Shown piece by piece: positions 1 to 8,120 of a stretch of DNA of 64,000 nt. A model generated the notes under the pieces. That model did not search any database. It was not told the DNA's origin and saw only the letters and a list, made by a program, of their open reading frames with translations. Origin of the DNA: Vibrio quintilis (GTDB lineage Bacteria; Pseudomonadota; Gammaproteobacteria; Enterobacterales; Vibrionaceae); contig NZ_AP024898.1 of the NCBI RefSeq assembly GCF_024529975.1, positions 682,001 through 746,000 of the forward strand, read 5' to 3'. The translations under genes and the position numbers were made by a program. Numbering within the stretch: position 1 is the stretch's first letter; each line of letters begins with the position of its first letter.

Positions 1-1
1 G

Positions 2-409
2 ATGATCACCAATGTGACCAGCTGCTTTTTGTGCTGCCGGGAGTTCATCCGGAGGGCGCAGCAGCCCGGCGCGATCGTCAATGTTTCCTCAGCCGCGTCA
101 AGAACCGGTGCACCATTTGAATATGTCGATTATGCAGCCTCAAAAGGTGCGATGGATTCACTGACAAAAGGATTGTCACTGGAAGTGGCTGCGCAGAAAA
201 TCCGGGTGAATACTGTCCGGCCGGGATTTATTAACACAGAGATGCATACAGATGGCGGAGAGCCGGACCGGGTGGCACGTTTATCTCCGCAAATTCCGTT
301 ACAGCGGGGTGGTGAGCCGGAGGAAGTGGCCGAAGCGATTGCATGGTTGTTATCTGAAAAAGCTTCCTATGTCACCGGGTCATTTATTGATTTAGCCGGA
401 GGAAAATAA
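2..409 (+). CDS. SDR-family oxidoreductase, C-terminal part (cut by window edge)
   Basis: This is the last ~135 residues of a short-chain dehydrogenase/reductase of about 250 residues. The catalytic Tyr-x-x-x-Lys is visible as Y44-A-A-S-K48, preceded by a VNVSS strand carrying the catalytic Ser. The motif PGFINTEM after it is the usual cofactor/substrate loop, and the C-terminal YVTGSFIDLAGG is typical of FabG-like members. The N-terminal Rossmann glycine motif lies left of the window, so the ATG at position 2 is internal. It probably forms an operon with the GST gene 6 bp downstream. The substrate cannot be told from sequence. Confidence 0.9.
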   Translation: MITNVTSCFLCCREFIRRAQQPGAIVNVSSAASRTGAPFEYVDYAASKGAMDSLTKGLSLEVAAQKIRVNTVRPGFINTEMHTDGGEPDRVARLSPQIPLQRGGEPEEVAEAIAWLLSEKASYVTGSFIDLAGGK

Positions 410-415
410 AAAATT

Positions 416-1057
416 ATGAAGTTATACGGCAGAATAACATCGTTTAATGTACAGAAAGTATTATGGCTTCTGGAAGAGCTTGGGCTTTGTTATGAACATA
501 TTGAATGTGGTGGCCGCTTCGGCGGATTAGACACAGCAGCGTTTGCCAGGCTGAACCCGATGCAGAAAGTGCCTGTCCTGATTGACGGCGATCATGTGGT
601 GTGGGAATCCCACACGATACTGAGATATCTGGCGGCTGAATACGGTGGTGAAACATGGTATCCGGCGTGTGCTTATCAGCGTTCTCTTTCTGAACGCTGG
701 ATGGACTGGGGACATCTGACATTTCAGCAGGCCTTTATGGGAACGTTCTGGGGATATTACCGGATGCCGGCAGAAAAAAGGGATATGCAGGCGGTCAATG
801 AATCGCTGGAACAATGTGTTAATAGTTTAAATATTCTGGACAAAGCCCTGGCGGAGCAGGCATTCATCGCCGGTAAGACGATCACTCTGGGGGATATCTG
901 CACCGGCGCGGTACTTTACCGGCTGACTTCGCAAGGGCTGGATGTGCCTTTACCGGAGAATGTGACACGCTGGTATGAACAGCTGAAACAGCGTCCGGGG
1001 TATCAGCGGTGGGTGATGAGTGATTTTACTGAGCTGAAAGGCAGAGAAGATTTTTAG
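416..1057 (+). CDS. Glutathione S-transferase family protein
   Basis: The 213-residue length is normal for a cytosolic GST. The N-terminal thioredoxin-like domain (about residues 1-80) has a Ser at position 9 near the start, the cis-Pro segment KVPVLIDG and the ESHTILRYLA helix that binds the gamma-glutamyl group. The C-terminal helical domain (about 90-205) carries the conserved GDICTGAVLYR segment. It would conjugate or reduce electrophilic substrates with glutathione; the class and substrate are not resolved. The gene starts 6 bp after the SDR stop, so the two are likely co-transcribed, and a strong hairpin with a T-run follows. Confidence 0.9.
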   Translation: MKLYGRITSFNVQKVLWLLEELGLCYEHIECGGRFGGLDTAAFARLNPMQKVPVLIDGDHVVWESHTILRYLAAEYGGETWYPACAYQRSLSERWMDWGHLTFQQAFMGTFWGYYRMPAEKRDMQAVNESLEQCVNSLNILDKALAEQAFIAGKTITLGDICTGAVLYRLTSQGLDVPLPENVTRWYEQLKQRPGYQRWVMSDFTELKGREDF

Positions 1058-1104
1058 CCGGAAAGCCTGGGGTGAAGACGTTCAGGGGGCTGAAGTTAAG
1101 GTTG

Positions 1105-1131
1105 AAGGTGCCGTGGTGGCACCTTTTTTTG
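1105..1131. terminator. Rho-independent terminator between GST and rhlE
   Basis: A GGTGCC / GGCACC stem with a five-base loop is followed by seven T on the plus strand. It sits between the converging GST and RNA-helicase genes and ends the plus-strand transcript. Confidence 0.85.
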
Positions 1132-1154
1132 TTAAATTTGGTTAATCAGCGTTT

Positions 1155-2651
1155 CTATTGCGCTGCTTTCGCCGTGCCTGATGGTCGCCGCGTTTTCCGG
1201 CGCTGCCCGGCAGATTTTGGTTGACCTGCTGCTGAGTGCTGCGTTTGCTGATTTGTAGTATTTCTGTTGGCTGGTTTCTTACGCTTTGGTTGGGTTGGCT
1301 TGTTGTCACCAGTCGTTTCACCCTGACTGAAGCGTTTTTTCTGACCTGAACCGGCTGCGGCTGGCTTTCCATCCGGACGGCGCGGTTTACGCCGCTTAGG
1401 CGGTTGAGATGAAGGCGATGGCTCAGAAACTTGGCTTTTCCGGCTTTCCGTCGTCTTCGCCTTTTTAGGCTTTTTCGGCTTAATCGGGCGCGTGTCCAGC
1501 TTTGATTCCGGTAACGGATTGGTTGGCTGGTAGCCGCTGAGTGTGATGCGCGGCAGTAATTGCTGTGTCAGGCGTTCGATCGCAAACAGGTCCGGCGCTT
1601 CAATGGCAGAAACCAGTGAGATCGCTTTACCGCTTTCTCCGGCCCGGCCCGTCCGGCCGATTCGGTGCACATAATCCTGTGCGACTTTCGGCAGTTCAAA
1701 GTTGACTACCTGCGGAAGTTGCGGGATATCGATACCGCGGGCTGCAATATCTGTGGCAACCAGAACACGCAACTGACCGGATTTAAAATCAGCCAGTGCT
1801 TTTGTCCGTGCATTCTGGCTTTTGTTTCCGTGAATCGCTGCTGCTGCCAGCTTTTCATTGGTCAGAAAGGCGGCTAACCGGTTAGCACCATGCTTGGTCC
1901 GGGTAAACACCAGTACCTGCTGCCAGTTGCCTTCTTTGATGAGCTTCGCCAGCATCGGTGGCTTTTTCTTCACATCAGCCGGATAAATACATTGCTCGAC
2001 GGTCCGGGCGGTTGAGTTAGCCGGGTTGACCGAAATTTCAACCGGGCTGTTGACCAGCCCTTTCGCCAGATCGCGGATTTCCTGAGAGAAAGTTGCAGAA
2101 AACAGCAGGTTCTGGCGTTTTGCCGGCAGGAGCTTCAGAATCTTACGCACATCACGCAGGAAGCCCATATCCAGCATCCGGTCCGCTTCATCCAGTACCA
2201 GCACTTCCAGCTGGGAAAATTTCACTGCGTTCTGACTGTATAAATCCATCAGACGGCCCGGTGTCGCCACCAGAATATCGGCACCTTTTGTCAGGCGCTG
2301 CATTTGCGGATTGATTTTCACGCCACCAAACACAACCGCACTGCTGAGCGGCAGGTGTTTGCTGTACATCAGAATGTTGTCCTGAATCTGGGCAGCCAGC
2401 TCTCTGGTTGGGGTCAGAATCAGTGCCCGGACGTGGTTGCCGCGAGCCCGCGGACCGTGAGAGAGACGCTCCAGTATTGGCAGTGTAAACCCTGCGGTTT
2501 TACCCGTACCTGTCTGTGCAGCAGCCATCACATCTTTGCCTTTGAGTACGGCCGGAATGGCTTGCGCCTGAACAGGAGAAGGTGTGTTGTATCCGATTTC
2601 CTGTATTGCACGAAGAATTGGTGCAGACAGACCCAGCGAGGTAAAACCCAT
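1155..2651 (-). CDS. rhlE: DEAD-box ATP-dependent RNA helicase, RhlE type
   Basis: All superfamily-2 helicase motifs are present: Q-motif region at the N terminus, Walker A AQTGTGKT at residues 45-52, [28 protein letters not shown] and HRIGRTGR. The core ends near residue 370. A basic tail of about 125 residues follows, rich in Lys, Pro, Gln and Arg, as in RhlE proteins that use such tails to hold RNA. It should unwind short RNA duplexes in ribosome assembly or RNA decay. It is transcribed toward the GST gene, so the two converge. This is ordinary host chromosome. Confidence 0.93.
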   Translation of the reverse strand: MGFTSLGLSAPILRAIQEIGYNTPSPVQAQAIPAVLKGKDVMAAAQTGTGKTAGFTLPILERLSHGPRARGNHVRALILTPTRELAAQIQDNILMYSKHLPLSSAVVFGGVKINPQMQRLTKGADILVATPGRLMDLYSQNAVKFSQLEVLVLDEADRMLDMGFLRDVRKILKLLPAKRQNLLFSATFSQEIRDLAKGLVNSPVEISVNPANSTARTVEQCIYPADVKKKPPMLAKLIKEGNWQQVLVFTRTKHGANRLAAFLTNEKLAAAAIHGNKSQNARTKALADFKSGQLRVLVATDIAARGIDIPQLPQVVNFELPKVAQDYVHRIGRTGRAGESGKAISLVSAIEAPDLFAIERLTQQLLPRITLSGYQPTNPLPESKLDTRPIKPKKPKKAKTTESRKSQVSEPSPSSQPPKRRKPRRPDGKPAAAGSGQKKRFSQGETTGDNKPTQPKRKKPANRNTTNQQTQHSAAGQPKSAGQRRKTRRPSGTAKAAQ

Positions 2652-2657
2652 ATTTGA

Positions 2658-2961
2658 TTCTCAATTGTTGATGGAAAGGAAAATTCGCCGTCATTTCACG
2701 GCGGCGAAAGGTGCAATATTCTGAGGCTTTCGGTCGCTGGCTGCAACTGATAATTGAGATTAATCACAAAACAGGCTGAATATCAGTCAGCCTGTTGTTT
2801 CATGGTTCAATTAGTTGCTTAAGATGTTAAACACGCACTCTGACCGGATATTCCGCAAGCCATTTTGAGTAAGAGAAACGCGTTATCTATGATGACAGAT
2901 ATCGTGAAGCAGGTATATTGACCTTTGATATGACGGAGGACGGCCAGGGTCTGTTGTTCCG
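2658..2961. other. Intergenic region upstream of rhlE
   Basis: No convincing gene is seen. It should hold the leftward rhlE promoter. An imperfect palindrome (CGCCGT...ACGGCG, about 2689-2707) lies in the expected rhlE 5' leader. A hairpin with ACAGGCTGA / TCAGCCTGT arms (2771-2795) followed by TGTTT may be a weak terminator. Confidence 0.4.
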
Positions 2962-3048
2962 ATGAGCAGCAAGACTATGGTCCAGAGGTACTGGCGGATC
3001 GGCCAGTTAATTGTTGAAGATGAACAGCAGAGAAAATACAAACATTGA
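2962..3048 (+). pseudogene. Remnant of YhcG/DUF1016-type nuclease N-terminus
   Basis: A 28-codon frame reads VQRYWRIGQLIVEDEQQ, which matches the conserved N-terminal motif (YWxIGxxIVxxEQ) of YhcG/DUF1016 proteins, and then stops. Full-length members have over 300 residues, so this is a scrap left by deletion. The preceding ~80 bp can be read as further broken coding sequence. It marks past turnover of mobile or defence-type genes near the prophage junction. Confidence 0.45.
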
Positions 3049-3061
3049 GTGGTGATCAAAC

Positions 3062-3391
3062 GTGACAAACATTCTTTTTATATGCAGCCGTAATCAATGG
3101 CGCAGCCCGACTGGTGAACAGGTGTGGAAAAATCACCCGGCGCTGAATGTCAGGTCTGCCGGTACCAGTCCGGGCGCAAAAAGAACAGTCAATGCCAAAG
3201 ATATTCAGTGGGCAGATGTGATTTTTGTGATGGAAGAAAAACATAAAAACCGCCTGGAAGCTTCGTTTACCCGCCTGCTCCAATATAAAGCTATTCAGGT
3301 TTTAGATATCCCGGATGAATATCAGTACATGGACAGCGAGCTGGTTGAAATCATGCAGCAGACGGTTGGCAATTATCTGGGGTTGTCTTGA
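3062..3391 (+). CDS. Low-molecular-weight phosphotyrosine phosphatase-like protein
   Basis: A short (109-residue) protein begins with a beta strand and the C-x5-R phosphate loop C8-S-R-N-Q-W-R14-S of the LMW-PTPase/arsenate reductase superfamily. It continues with the typical SAGT segment and the WADVIFVMEEKH helix. It lacks the longer C-terminal half of classical Wzb/Etp enzymes, including a clear DPY-type acid motif, so the substrate is uncertain. The start is a GTG at 3062 with no strong Shine-Dalgarno sequence. Confidence 0.8.
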   Translation: MTNILFICSRNQWRSPTGEQVWKNHPALNVRSAGTSPGAKRTVNAKDIQWADVIFVMEEKHKNRLEASFTRLLQYKAIQVLDIPDEYQYMDSELVEIMQQTVGNYLGLS

Positions 3392-3512
3392 TGGTTTGAG
3401 GGATACTGATACTGCAGCTGAATTTTAACCTGAATCTGATTTCTGGCTGAAAATTCACCAATGGTGTTGCAGTATCATTGAAATACCTCATAAAGACCCC
3501 GGCAGGTTAAAT

Positions 3513-3695
3513 ATGAAAAGCAGAATGACGGCGTTAGAAGATATTATTGATGATATAGAACTTGCAGCATTGGCATTAACCTCGGTAATGCTCTGCGATG
3601 AGCCTGGTGTTTGTGCACTAAATAAACATCTGGCAGGCTTGAGAAATAAGGTCGAACGATTGCTTAAATCAGAGACTAAAAAGGACATTGAATAA
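3513..3695 (+). CDS. Small hypothetical protein (60 aa)
   Basis: A 60-codon frame with an acidic first half and a basic C-terminal end. It looks like a helical protein with no recognisable domain. A CAGG sequence lies about 9 bp before the ATG. It stands between the phosphatase-like gene and the yjdM relic. No function can be assigned. Confidence 0.4.
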   Translation: MKSRMTALEDIIDDIELAALALTSVMLCDEPGVCALNKHLAGLRNKVERLLKSETKKDIE

Positions 3696-3837
3696 AAGTT
3701 AAAGAACCGGCTCTTGTGGGGGCTGAGTTCGTACATGTAGCCGGATTTGTTTGGGGCATTTTTGGGGCAAAACGAACAGCAAAATCCGGTTTTATCTTCC
3801 CTTTCGTGTGATCTGAATCACTTTCCTCTTTTCATTA

Positions 3838-3866
3838 AAAAAGGCGCAAAACCCGCGCCTTTTTTC
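3838..3866. terminator. Bidirectional terminator downstream of yjdM relic
   Basis: A GGCGC / GCGCC hairpin is flanked by six A on the left and six T on the right, so it can end transcription from both sides. Confidence 0.8.
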
Positions 3867-3889
3867 AGTCTGAATTGATGCGGTAAAGC

Positions 3890-4162
3890 TTACTTTTTCC
3901 GCGAAAACTCACAGCGCAACCAGATAGATTGTCCTTCAACTTTACCGGAGAACAGATCCGGGTCATCCTGCGCGAGGCCAATGTTTCTAACGACTGTGCC
4001 TTGTTTAACGACCATGCTGGAACCTTTCACCGGCAGGTCTTTGATGATTGTGACATCGTCACCTTTCTTCAGTTCTGCACCGTTGCAATCGACGTGCTTC
4101 TGGCCGTCTTCATCCATGCCGATCTCTGCTCATTTGGCAACATCTTCTTCCATGTACATCAT
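3890..4162 (-). pseudogene. yjdM: C-terminal relic of yjdM/phnA, interrupted by TGA
   Basis: The 75 C-terminal residues (GDDVTIIKDLPVKGSSMVVK and following) are the conserved YjdM/PhnA C-terminal domain. Reading further upstream in the same frame gives MMYMEEDVAK, then a TGA (at about 4124-4126), then AEIGMDEDG. The homologous family has Trp at about the TGA position, so TGG to TGA is a simple explanation. The N-terminal zinc-ribbon half is missing, and the frame runs into AT-rich DNA beside the integrase. The likely history is that the prophage inserted into this gene and the remnant then decayed. Confidence 0.6.
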
Positions 4163-4314
4163 AAAGAAAGCATCTATCAATATAACATTATGTTTTTTAT
4201 GATAAATTAAGTATTTTTATGTATAGATACACAGCAAAAAAGAGAGAAAATCATAAAAATTAAAAATCTTTAAAAACAGATGGTTAGTCTTTGGAAGAAC
4301 TGTATATCTCCACG
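4163..4314. other. Probable left prophage junction (attL region)
   Basis: AT-rich DNA lies between the truncated yjdM frame and the integrase stop codon, the usual place for an attachment core. The exact core cannot be defined without the right junction, which is outside the window. Confidence 0.4.
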
Positions 4315-5535
4315 CTAAATTTGTATGTATTTTGCTGGCACTTCGTTCCATTTTACCTGGCTTTTATCATCGGTATAGATCATAGTGGTCTTGCTGCTAT
4401 TGTGGGCCATCCGAACAGTTGGTGACATTCCCATTTCATCATATAGACGGGCACTGAGTCTCCGTATTTCATGATAAGTTGGTCTTTCTTTGATAGGAAT
4501 ATTATTAAATTCTGGAAGCTTATCTCGGATATATGCAAATAAATGACTTATAGAGTTTGGCTTTAATTGGAGTGGATGGTTTATCCCTTTTTCTGCTTTT
4601 TTTCGGGGATCTGGTCTCTCAGCATGGACAACATATGGGCAATTTATACGATCTTGCCTGGATAGTTTTATGATGTCATTGATATTATCAGTAACAGGGA
4701 ATGCTACATGGGAAGCTTTTGTTTTTTGAACCTTCTTACGGTGAATATATAAAGTGCCGTATACTGTTTCACCGTCAATAATTTGAGGCTTGTTGAACCA
4801 AACTATTCCATTAACCCCTGACTGAGGTGATTTGATTCTATACCTGATTGTAGTGACTTCTGAGGTAGAATGAGTTGTTTGCAATGTTAACATCATCGCT
4901 ACTTTTAATCGAAGTGGAGCCAAAGCATAAATTTTCTTGAATTGGTCGAGGCTGAGATCAGCACGTGTTTTTCCTTTGATATCTTTTTTATGTCTTTTGT
5001 TTACAGAAAAGTTTCTTTCTATTGCTGATTCATCTGCCAAATAAGAGAATATTTTTCTTATCTGGCTAAGTCTGTTGTTATAGGTGGTAACAGCAACACT
5101 TTTATAGTAGCGTTCAAAAAGTGAGTTAATATGTTCAAGCGTTAGATCTTTACTATAAATATGCCCAAATTCTTCAATCATGCGATCCAGAGTAGAGCGC
5201 AGTAAAACTAATGTATGATCAGCTAAAGCTTCTTCATTCAAGATTCTCTCCCATACAACATCAGCCCATACTTTAAAGGGTTTATCAAACTTATCTCGAC
5301 GTCTGGCAGTTTTCGTTGTGTCATATCCGCACTCCAAAGAGAAGGCGGACTTACGATGTTTCAAGTTATAAGCCAGTGCTGTTTGTATGGCATCACTTTC
5401 AGTTGTTCCTATTGGAAATAGTCTTCGTTCACCGTTTGTTAGCGTAAATCTAAAACGAATTTTTCCCCTTACTTTTTCTTTGATAAGAAATGCAGGGTAG
5501 TGTGATGTAGATGTACTGCGCCTACGACCTGCCAT
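4315..5535 (-). CDS. int: Phage tyrosine recombinase (integrase)
   Basis: A 406-residue site-specific recombinase. The C-terminal catalytic part shows HEIRR (H355, R358), RMAH (H378) and the nucleophile region TTMIYTDD (Y387). The N-terminal ~170 residues form the arm/core-binding part. In the segment where most family members have the first catalytic Arg (TGxRxxE), this protein reads TTHSTSEV, so that Arg is not obvious. It lies 3 bp downstream of the excisionase gene and faces the left junction, which supports attL at 4.2 kb. Confidence 0.92.
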   Translation of the reverse strand: MAGRRRSTSTSHYPAFLIKEKVRGKIRFRFTLTNGERRLFPIGTTESDAIQTALAYNLKHRKSAFSLECGYDTTKTARRRDKFDKPFKVWADVVWERILNEEALADHTLVLLRSTLDRMIEEFGHIYSKDLTLEHINSLFERYYKSVAVTTYNNRLSQIRKIFSYLADESAIERNFSVNKRHKKDIKGKTRADLSLDQFKKIYALAPLRLKVAMMLTLQTTHSTSEVTTIRYRIKSPQSGVNGIVWFNKPQIIDGETVYGTLYIHRKKVQKTKASHVAFPVTDNINDIIKLSRQDRINCPYVVHAERPDPRKKAEKGINHPLQLKPNSISHLFAYIRDKLPEFNNIPIKERPTYHEIRRLSARLYDEMGMSPTVRMAHNSSKTTMIYTDDKSQVKWNEVPAKYIQI

Positions 5536-5538
5536 TAT

Positions 5539-5736
5539 TTAATCCTCTAAAAAAGAAAGTAGTTCCTCGACTTTGCTTGATGGTTGATTGTTTTCTATGA
5601 CTACTAACCAATTTCCGGTAGGTGTTCTAACACCAGGAATTTTACCTTTTCGTAACCAATTTCTTATTGTTGCTGTGGTTAGTCCACTTCCTGGATAGAA
5701 TTCATCAATATACTGTTTTGGTTTAATTGCTCTCAT
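5539..5736 (-). CDS. xis: Excisionase-like DNA-binding protein
   Basis: A 65-residue basic protein with a winged-helix/MerR-like fold signature: LTTATIRNWLRKGKIPGVR, then a TGNWLVV wing. This is the usual form of phage excisionases, which bend DNA and direct Int toward excision. It is immediately upstream of int in the same operon. Confidence 0.8.
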   Translation of the reverse strand: MRAIKPKQYIDEFYPGSGLTTATIRNWLRKGKIPGVRTPTGNWLVVIENNQPSSKVEELLSFLED

Positions 5737-5781
5737 AGCTTTCCCTTGTATATTATTCAGCTAATTCCCATTCTGCAGATC

Positions 5782-6180
5782 CTATGTGTATCCTCCATCT
5801 TTTAAGAGTTTCATGATCTGTTTCCTGCCCTGAGCGTTGTAGAAGAAGCTTTCGATTTGTTTGTTGCTGTTTGTTGCCTTGGTTAGTCGCCACTCCCCAA
5901 AGTCCGGACATTTCAATTGATATTTATTTGAAATACGTCCGATCTTCTGTGCACTCACACCAGTTTCATCAGCAATATCTGAGGCACTGAAGTGCTCTTG
6001 TGTTTTTACTGGTATGTTTAATTCGGATTGGATTAATGCACGAACAGATTGATCACTAAGCTGGCATTGAGATAACAGTGATAATGCTGTTTCTAATGCG
6101 CACTGCTCACAAAGTGGGACTGGGGAGAGGATTGATGCAGGTTTGCCACAGCTACAGGTCATAGCAATTCTCATTTCCAT
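5782..6180 (-). CDS. Phage DNA-binding protein with N-terminal Cys cluster
   Basis: A 132-residue protein. The N-terminus has a four-Cys pattern (C10, C12, C24, C27 region) suggesting a small zinc site. The C-terminal half has a helix-turn-helix-like segment FSASDIADETGVSAQKIGRI, then a GEWRLTKA...FYNAQGRKQI tail like that of phage regulators with a KilA/Roi-like C-terminal domain. It sits between xis and a small gene in the leftward operon and may help regulate integration or excision. Confidence 0.55.
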   Translation of the reverse strand: MEMRIAMTCSCGKPASILSPVPLCEQCALETALSLLSQCQLSDQSVRALIQSELNIPVKTQEHFSASDIADETGVSAQKIGRISNKYQLKCPDFGEWRLTKATNSNKQIESFFYNAQGRKQIMKLLKDGGYT

Positions 6181-6250
6181 TTTTGAGTGAGTATAGCTTT
6201 TGTTAATTTATCGTGGAGGGGCTTTTATGAATCAAAGCCCGTCGTTTTCT

Positions 6251-6481
6251 TTATTCCAGAGGCTCACCACTGGCGCGCCAGTAAAATGAACCGTCATCTC
6301 GTTTACCAATAGTTTCCTGCTCGATCAATTCTTCAGACATAACTTCGATGAGTTGCTCAAGTTTGGATTTTTCTTCAATGGCCGGTGTGAATGAAATTGC
6401 TTCGACGTTACAAAGTGAGCCGTCAATTTCAATTTGCCGGCCGACTCTTATGTCTTCTGAGATTTGTATTGTTGTGGTCAT
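6251..6481 (-). CDS. Small hypothetical phage protein (76 aa)
   Basis: The start is placed at the ATG at 6481 rather than the one at 6541, because the longer form overlaps the end of the cytosine methyltransferase gene by 44 bp. The protein is acidic, with a helical centre (KLEQLIEVMSEELIEQE) and a C-terminal GSFYWRASGEP. No domain is recognised. It lies 17 bp after the methyltransferase stop and is probably translated from the same message. Confidence 0.55.
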   Translation of the reverse strand: MTTTIQISEDIRVGRQIEIDGSLCNVEAISFTPAIEEKSKLEQLIEVMSEELIEQETIGKRDDGSFYWRASGEPLE

Positions 6482-6497
6482 GTTTTGAGCCCCCGTA

Positions 6498-7898
6498 TTA
6501 AGCAGCAATTTCTTGAAGTTCTGGTCGAACATTGGCTTCAACCAGTGCCTTGGCTAACGGTGGGCAAACAGCATTTCCACACCTTGCAACTTGATTCTCT
6601 TTTGTGAGCTTCTTTCCTGAACTGTCATGTGAAAAGCTGTAGTCGGAAGGGAAGCCCTGAGCCGCAAATAATTCATGTGGTTCTAACATTCTCATGCCAA
6701 TATCAACGATCTGATATTGCTGTCCTTTGACTGTGACCAGCCCAAACCGGTCTTTTGTCGTCACAGCACCGAGAGAGTCAGTTAACGGTGTTGCGGAACT
6801 GGTACCGTAATACTTGATGAGAAATGCCCTGACTTCTCCGATATGTAATCCGCCGGAAGAAATTGTACGGACTGGCTCATCAGTTGGGTTGCCGATATTT
6901 GAACCACGAAACTTAATCATATGGCTGGTAACCAGTGCGGATTTTCCTCCACCTCCGGCGGTGACGGTTGCCAGAGGGAGATCAATATCAGCTCCGGAGC
7001 TCCGGCCAAACTGGCGTTCTATCATCGCGACGCATCCATTAGGTGCAATAAATGGATCGTCACAGAAGACATATTTTTCTAAGCCTTTTGCTATCCGGAT
7101 TAATGTTTTCTCTGCTAATGGTTTCTTGCGATCAAAGATTGAACGGGTAGGAATCGACCAGTCAATGATATCTGCTGCAGTCCTGTAAGGTATGTATCTG
7201 CTTCCTTTTGGGCCGTGCGTTTTCTCCGGCCAGCGAATTTCTTCCCCGTCATTCCGGGCGACTAAAAAGCACCGTTCTCTGGTTGTAGGTGCGCCGTAGT
7301 CGCAGGCTTTTAGAACACGGTAGTCTAATTGGTACCCCAGACCTTGCACTAACTTTTCATAAGGGAAATCATCACCTAAAGATTCTTTTATTTCAGGCCA
7401 GGCCGGATTATCTTTTTCAAGTCCGGTCGTGAGAGTCTTAACAAATGCCTCAAAGGTTTCGCCTTTTCTGTCTGGATCGGGTTTAAATACTCCGGGTGAA
7501 ACTTCAATGAGTGGCCCCCAAGAAGTAAATTCTTCAACATTTTCCATCATGATGACCCGTACAGGAACTAATGCAGCCCACCTCAGAGCAACCCATGCTA
7601 ACCCTCTGATGTTCTTATCAACCGGTTTGTTTCCCTTTGCTTTTGAAAAGTGCTTACAGTCCGGGGAAAACCACGCAAAGCCAACCGGGCGACCTTTACA
7701 GACAGCCACAGGGTCAACATCCCAGACAGACTCACAGTAATGTGTTGTCTCCGGATGATTCAGTTTGTGCATATCTATAGCCAGTGGATCGTGATTAATC
7801 GCTATGTCCACAGGTCGTCCTAATGCCTGTTCAATGCCGGTGGATGCTCCGCCACCTCCGGCGAAATTATCAATAATAAGTTCGTTTGGATGTATCAT
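6498..7898 (-). CDS. DNA (cytosine-5)-methyltransferase, phage-encoded
   Basis: A 466-residue C5-MTase. Motif I is DNFAGGGGAS (residues 10-19, SAM binding). Motif IV is SPDCKHFS with catalytic Cys81, where most enzymes have PCQ. Motif VI is ENVEEF (119-124) and motif VIII TTRERCFLVAR is near residue 210. The C-terminus has the RMLEPHELFAAQGFP and GNAVCPPLAKAL segments of motifs IX-X. No restriction endonuclease is adjacent, so it is probably an orphan methylase protecting phage DNA from host restriction. Its recognition site cannot be predicted. Confidence 0.92.
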   Translation of the reverse strand: MIHPNELIIDNFAGGGGASTGIEQALGRPVDIAINHDPLAIDMHKLNHPETTHYCESVWDVDPVAVCKGRPVGFAWFSPDCKHFSKAKGNKPVDKNIRGLAWVALRWAALVPVRVIMMENVEEFTSWGPLIEVSPGVFKPDPDRKGETFEAFVKTLTTGLEKDNPAWPEIKESLGDDFPYEKLVQGLGYQLDYRVLKACDYGAPTTRERCFLVARNDGEEIRWPEKTHGPKGSRYIPYRTAADIIDWSIPTRSIFDRKKPLAEKTLIRIAKGLEKYVFCDDPFIAPNGCVAMIERQFGRSSGADIDLPLATVTAGGGGKSALVTSHMIKFRGSNIGNPTDEPVRTISSGGLHIGEVRAFLIKYYGTSSATPLTDSLGAVTTKDRFGLVTVKGQQYQIVDIGMRMLEPHELFAAQGFPSDYSFSHDSSGKKLTKENQVARCGNAVCPPLAKALVEANVRPELQEIAA

Positions 7899-7907
7899 TT
7901 CCTTTCC

Positions 7908-8099
7908 TCAAATCTCTGCCAGCAGCTTACCGCACTGGTCAATCACTTCCGGATTACCTTCCGGATCGTTAATCTGCATTCGGGCAATTTCTGCAATACC
8001 GTCCCGCAGTTTTGCTATGCGTTCTCGTTGGTGGTCAAACTCTGTTTGTGATAAATCGTTCTGCTCCGGATATTCGGGCAGAATAGGGGGATGGTTCAT
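7908..8099 (-). CDS. Small hypothetical phage protein (63 aa)
   Basis: A Pro-rich N-terminus leads into a helical segment (REERIAKLRDGIAEIAR-like). A GGAG sequence lies 9 bp before the ATG, which supports translation. It is encoded between the NdpA-like and cytosine methyltransferase genes in the leftward operon. Function unknown. Confidence 0.55.
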   Translation of the reverse strand: MNHPPILPEYPEQNDLSQTEFDHQRERIAKLRDGIAEIARMQINDPEGNPEVIDQCGKLLAEI

Positions 8100-8120
8100 T
8101 TAAGTTCTCCGAATAGAGAG

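Noticed and set aside
444..814. Two minus-strand frames (92 and 95 codons) inside the GST gene
   Set aside because: They overlap a well-supported gene entirely and show no domain or start signal.
4163..4314. A tRNA gene as the integration target
   Set aside because: No cloverleaf or tRNA 3' end is visible; the truncated yjdM gene is the better target.
6814..7740. Two plus-strand frames of ~100-125 codons in the cytosine methyltransferase gene
   Set aside because: They mirror the coding strand of an intact conserved enzyme and have Ser/Pro-rich random-like composition.
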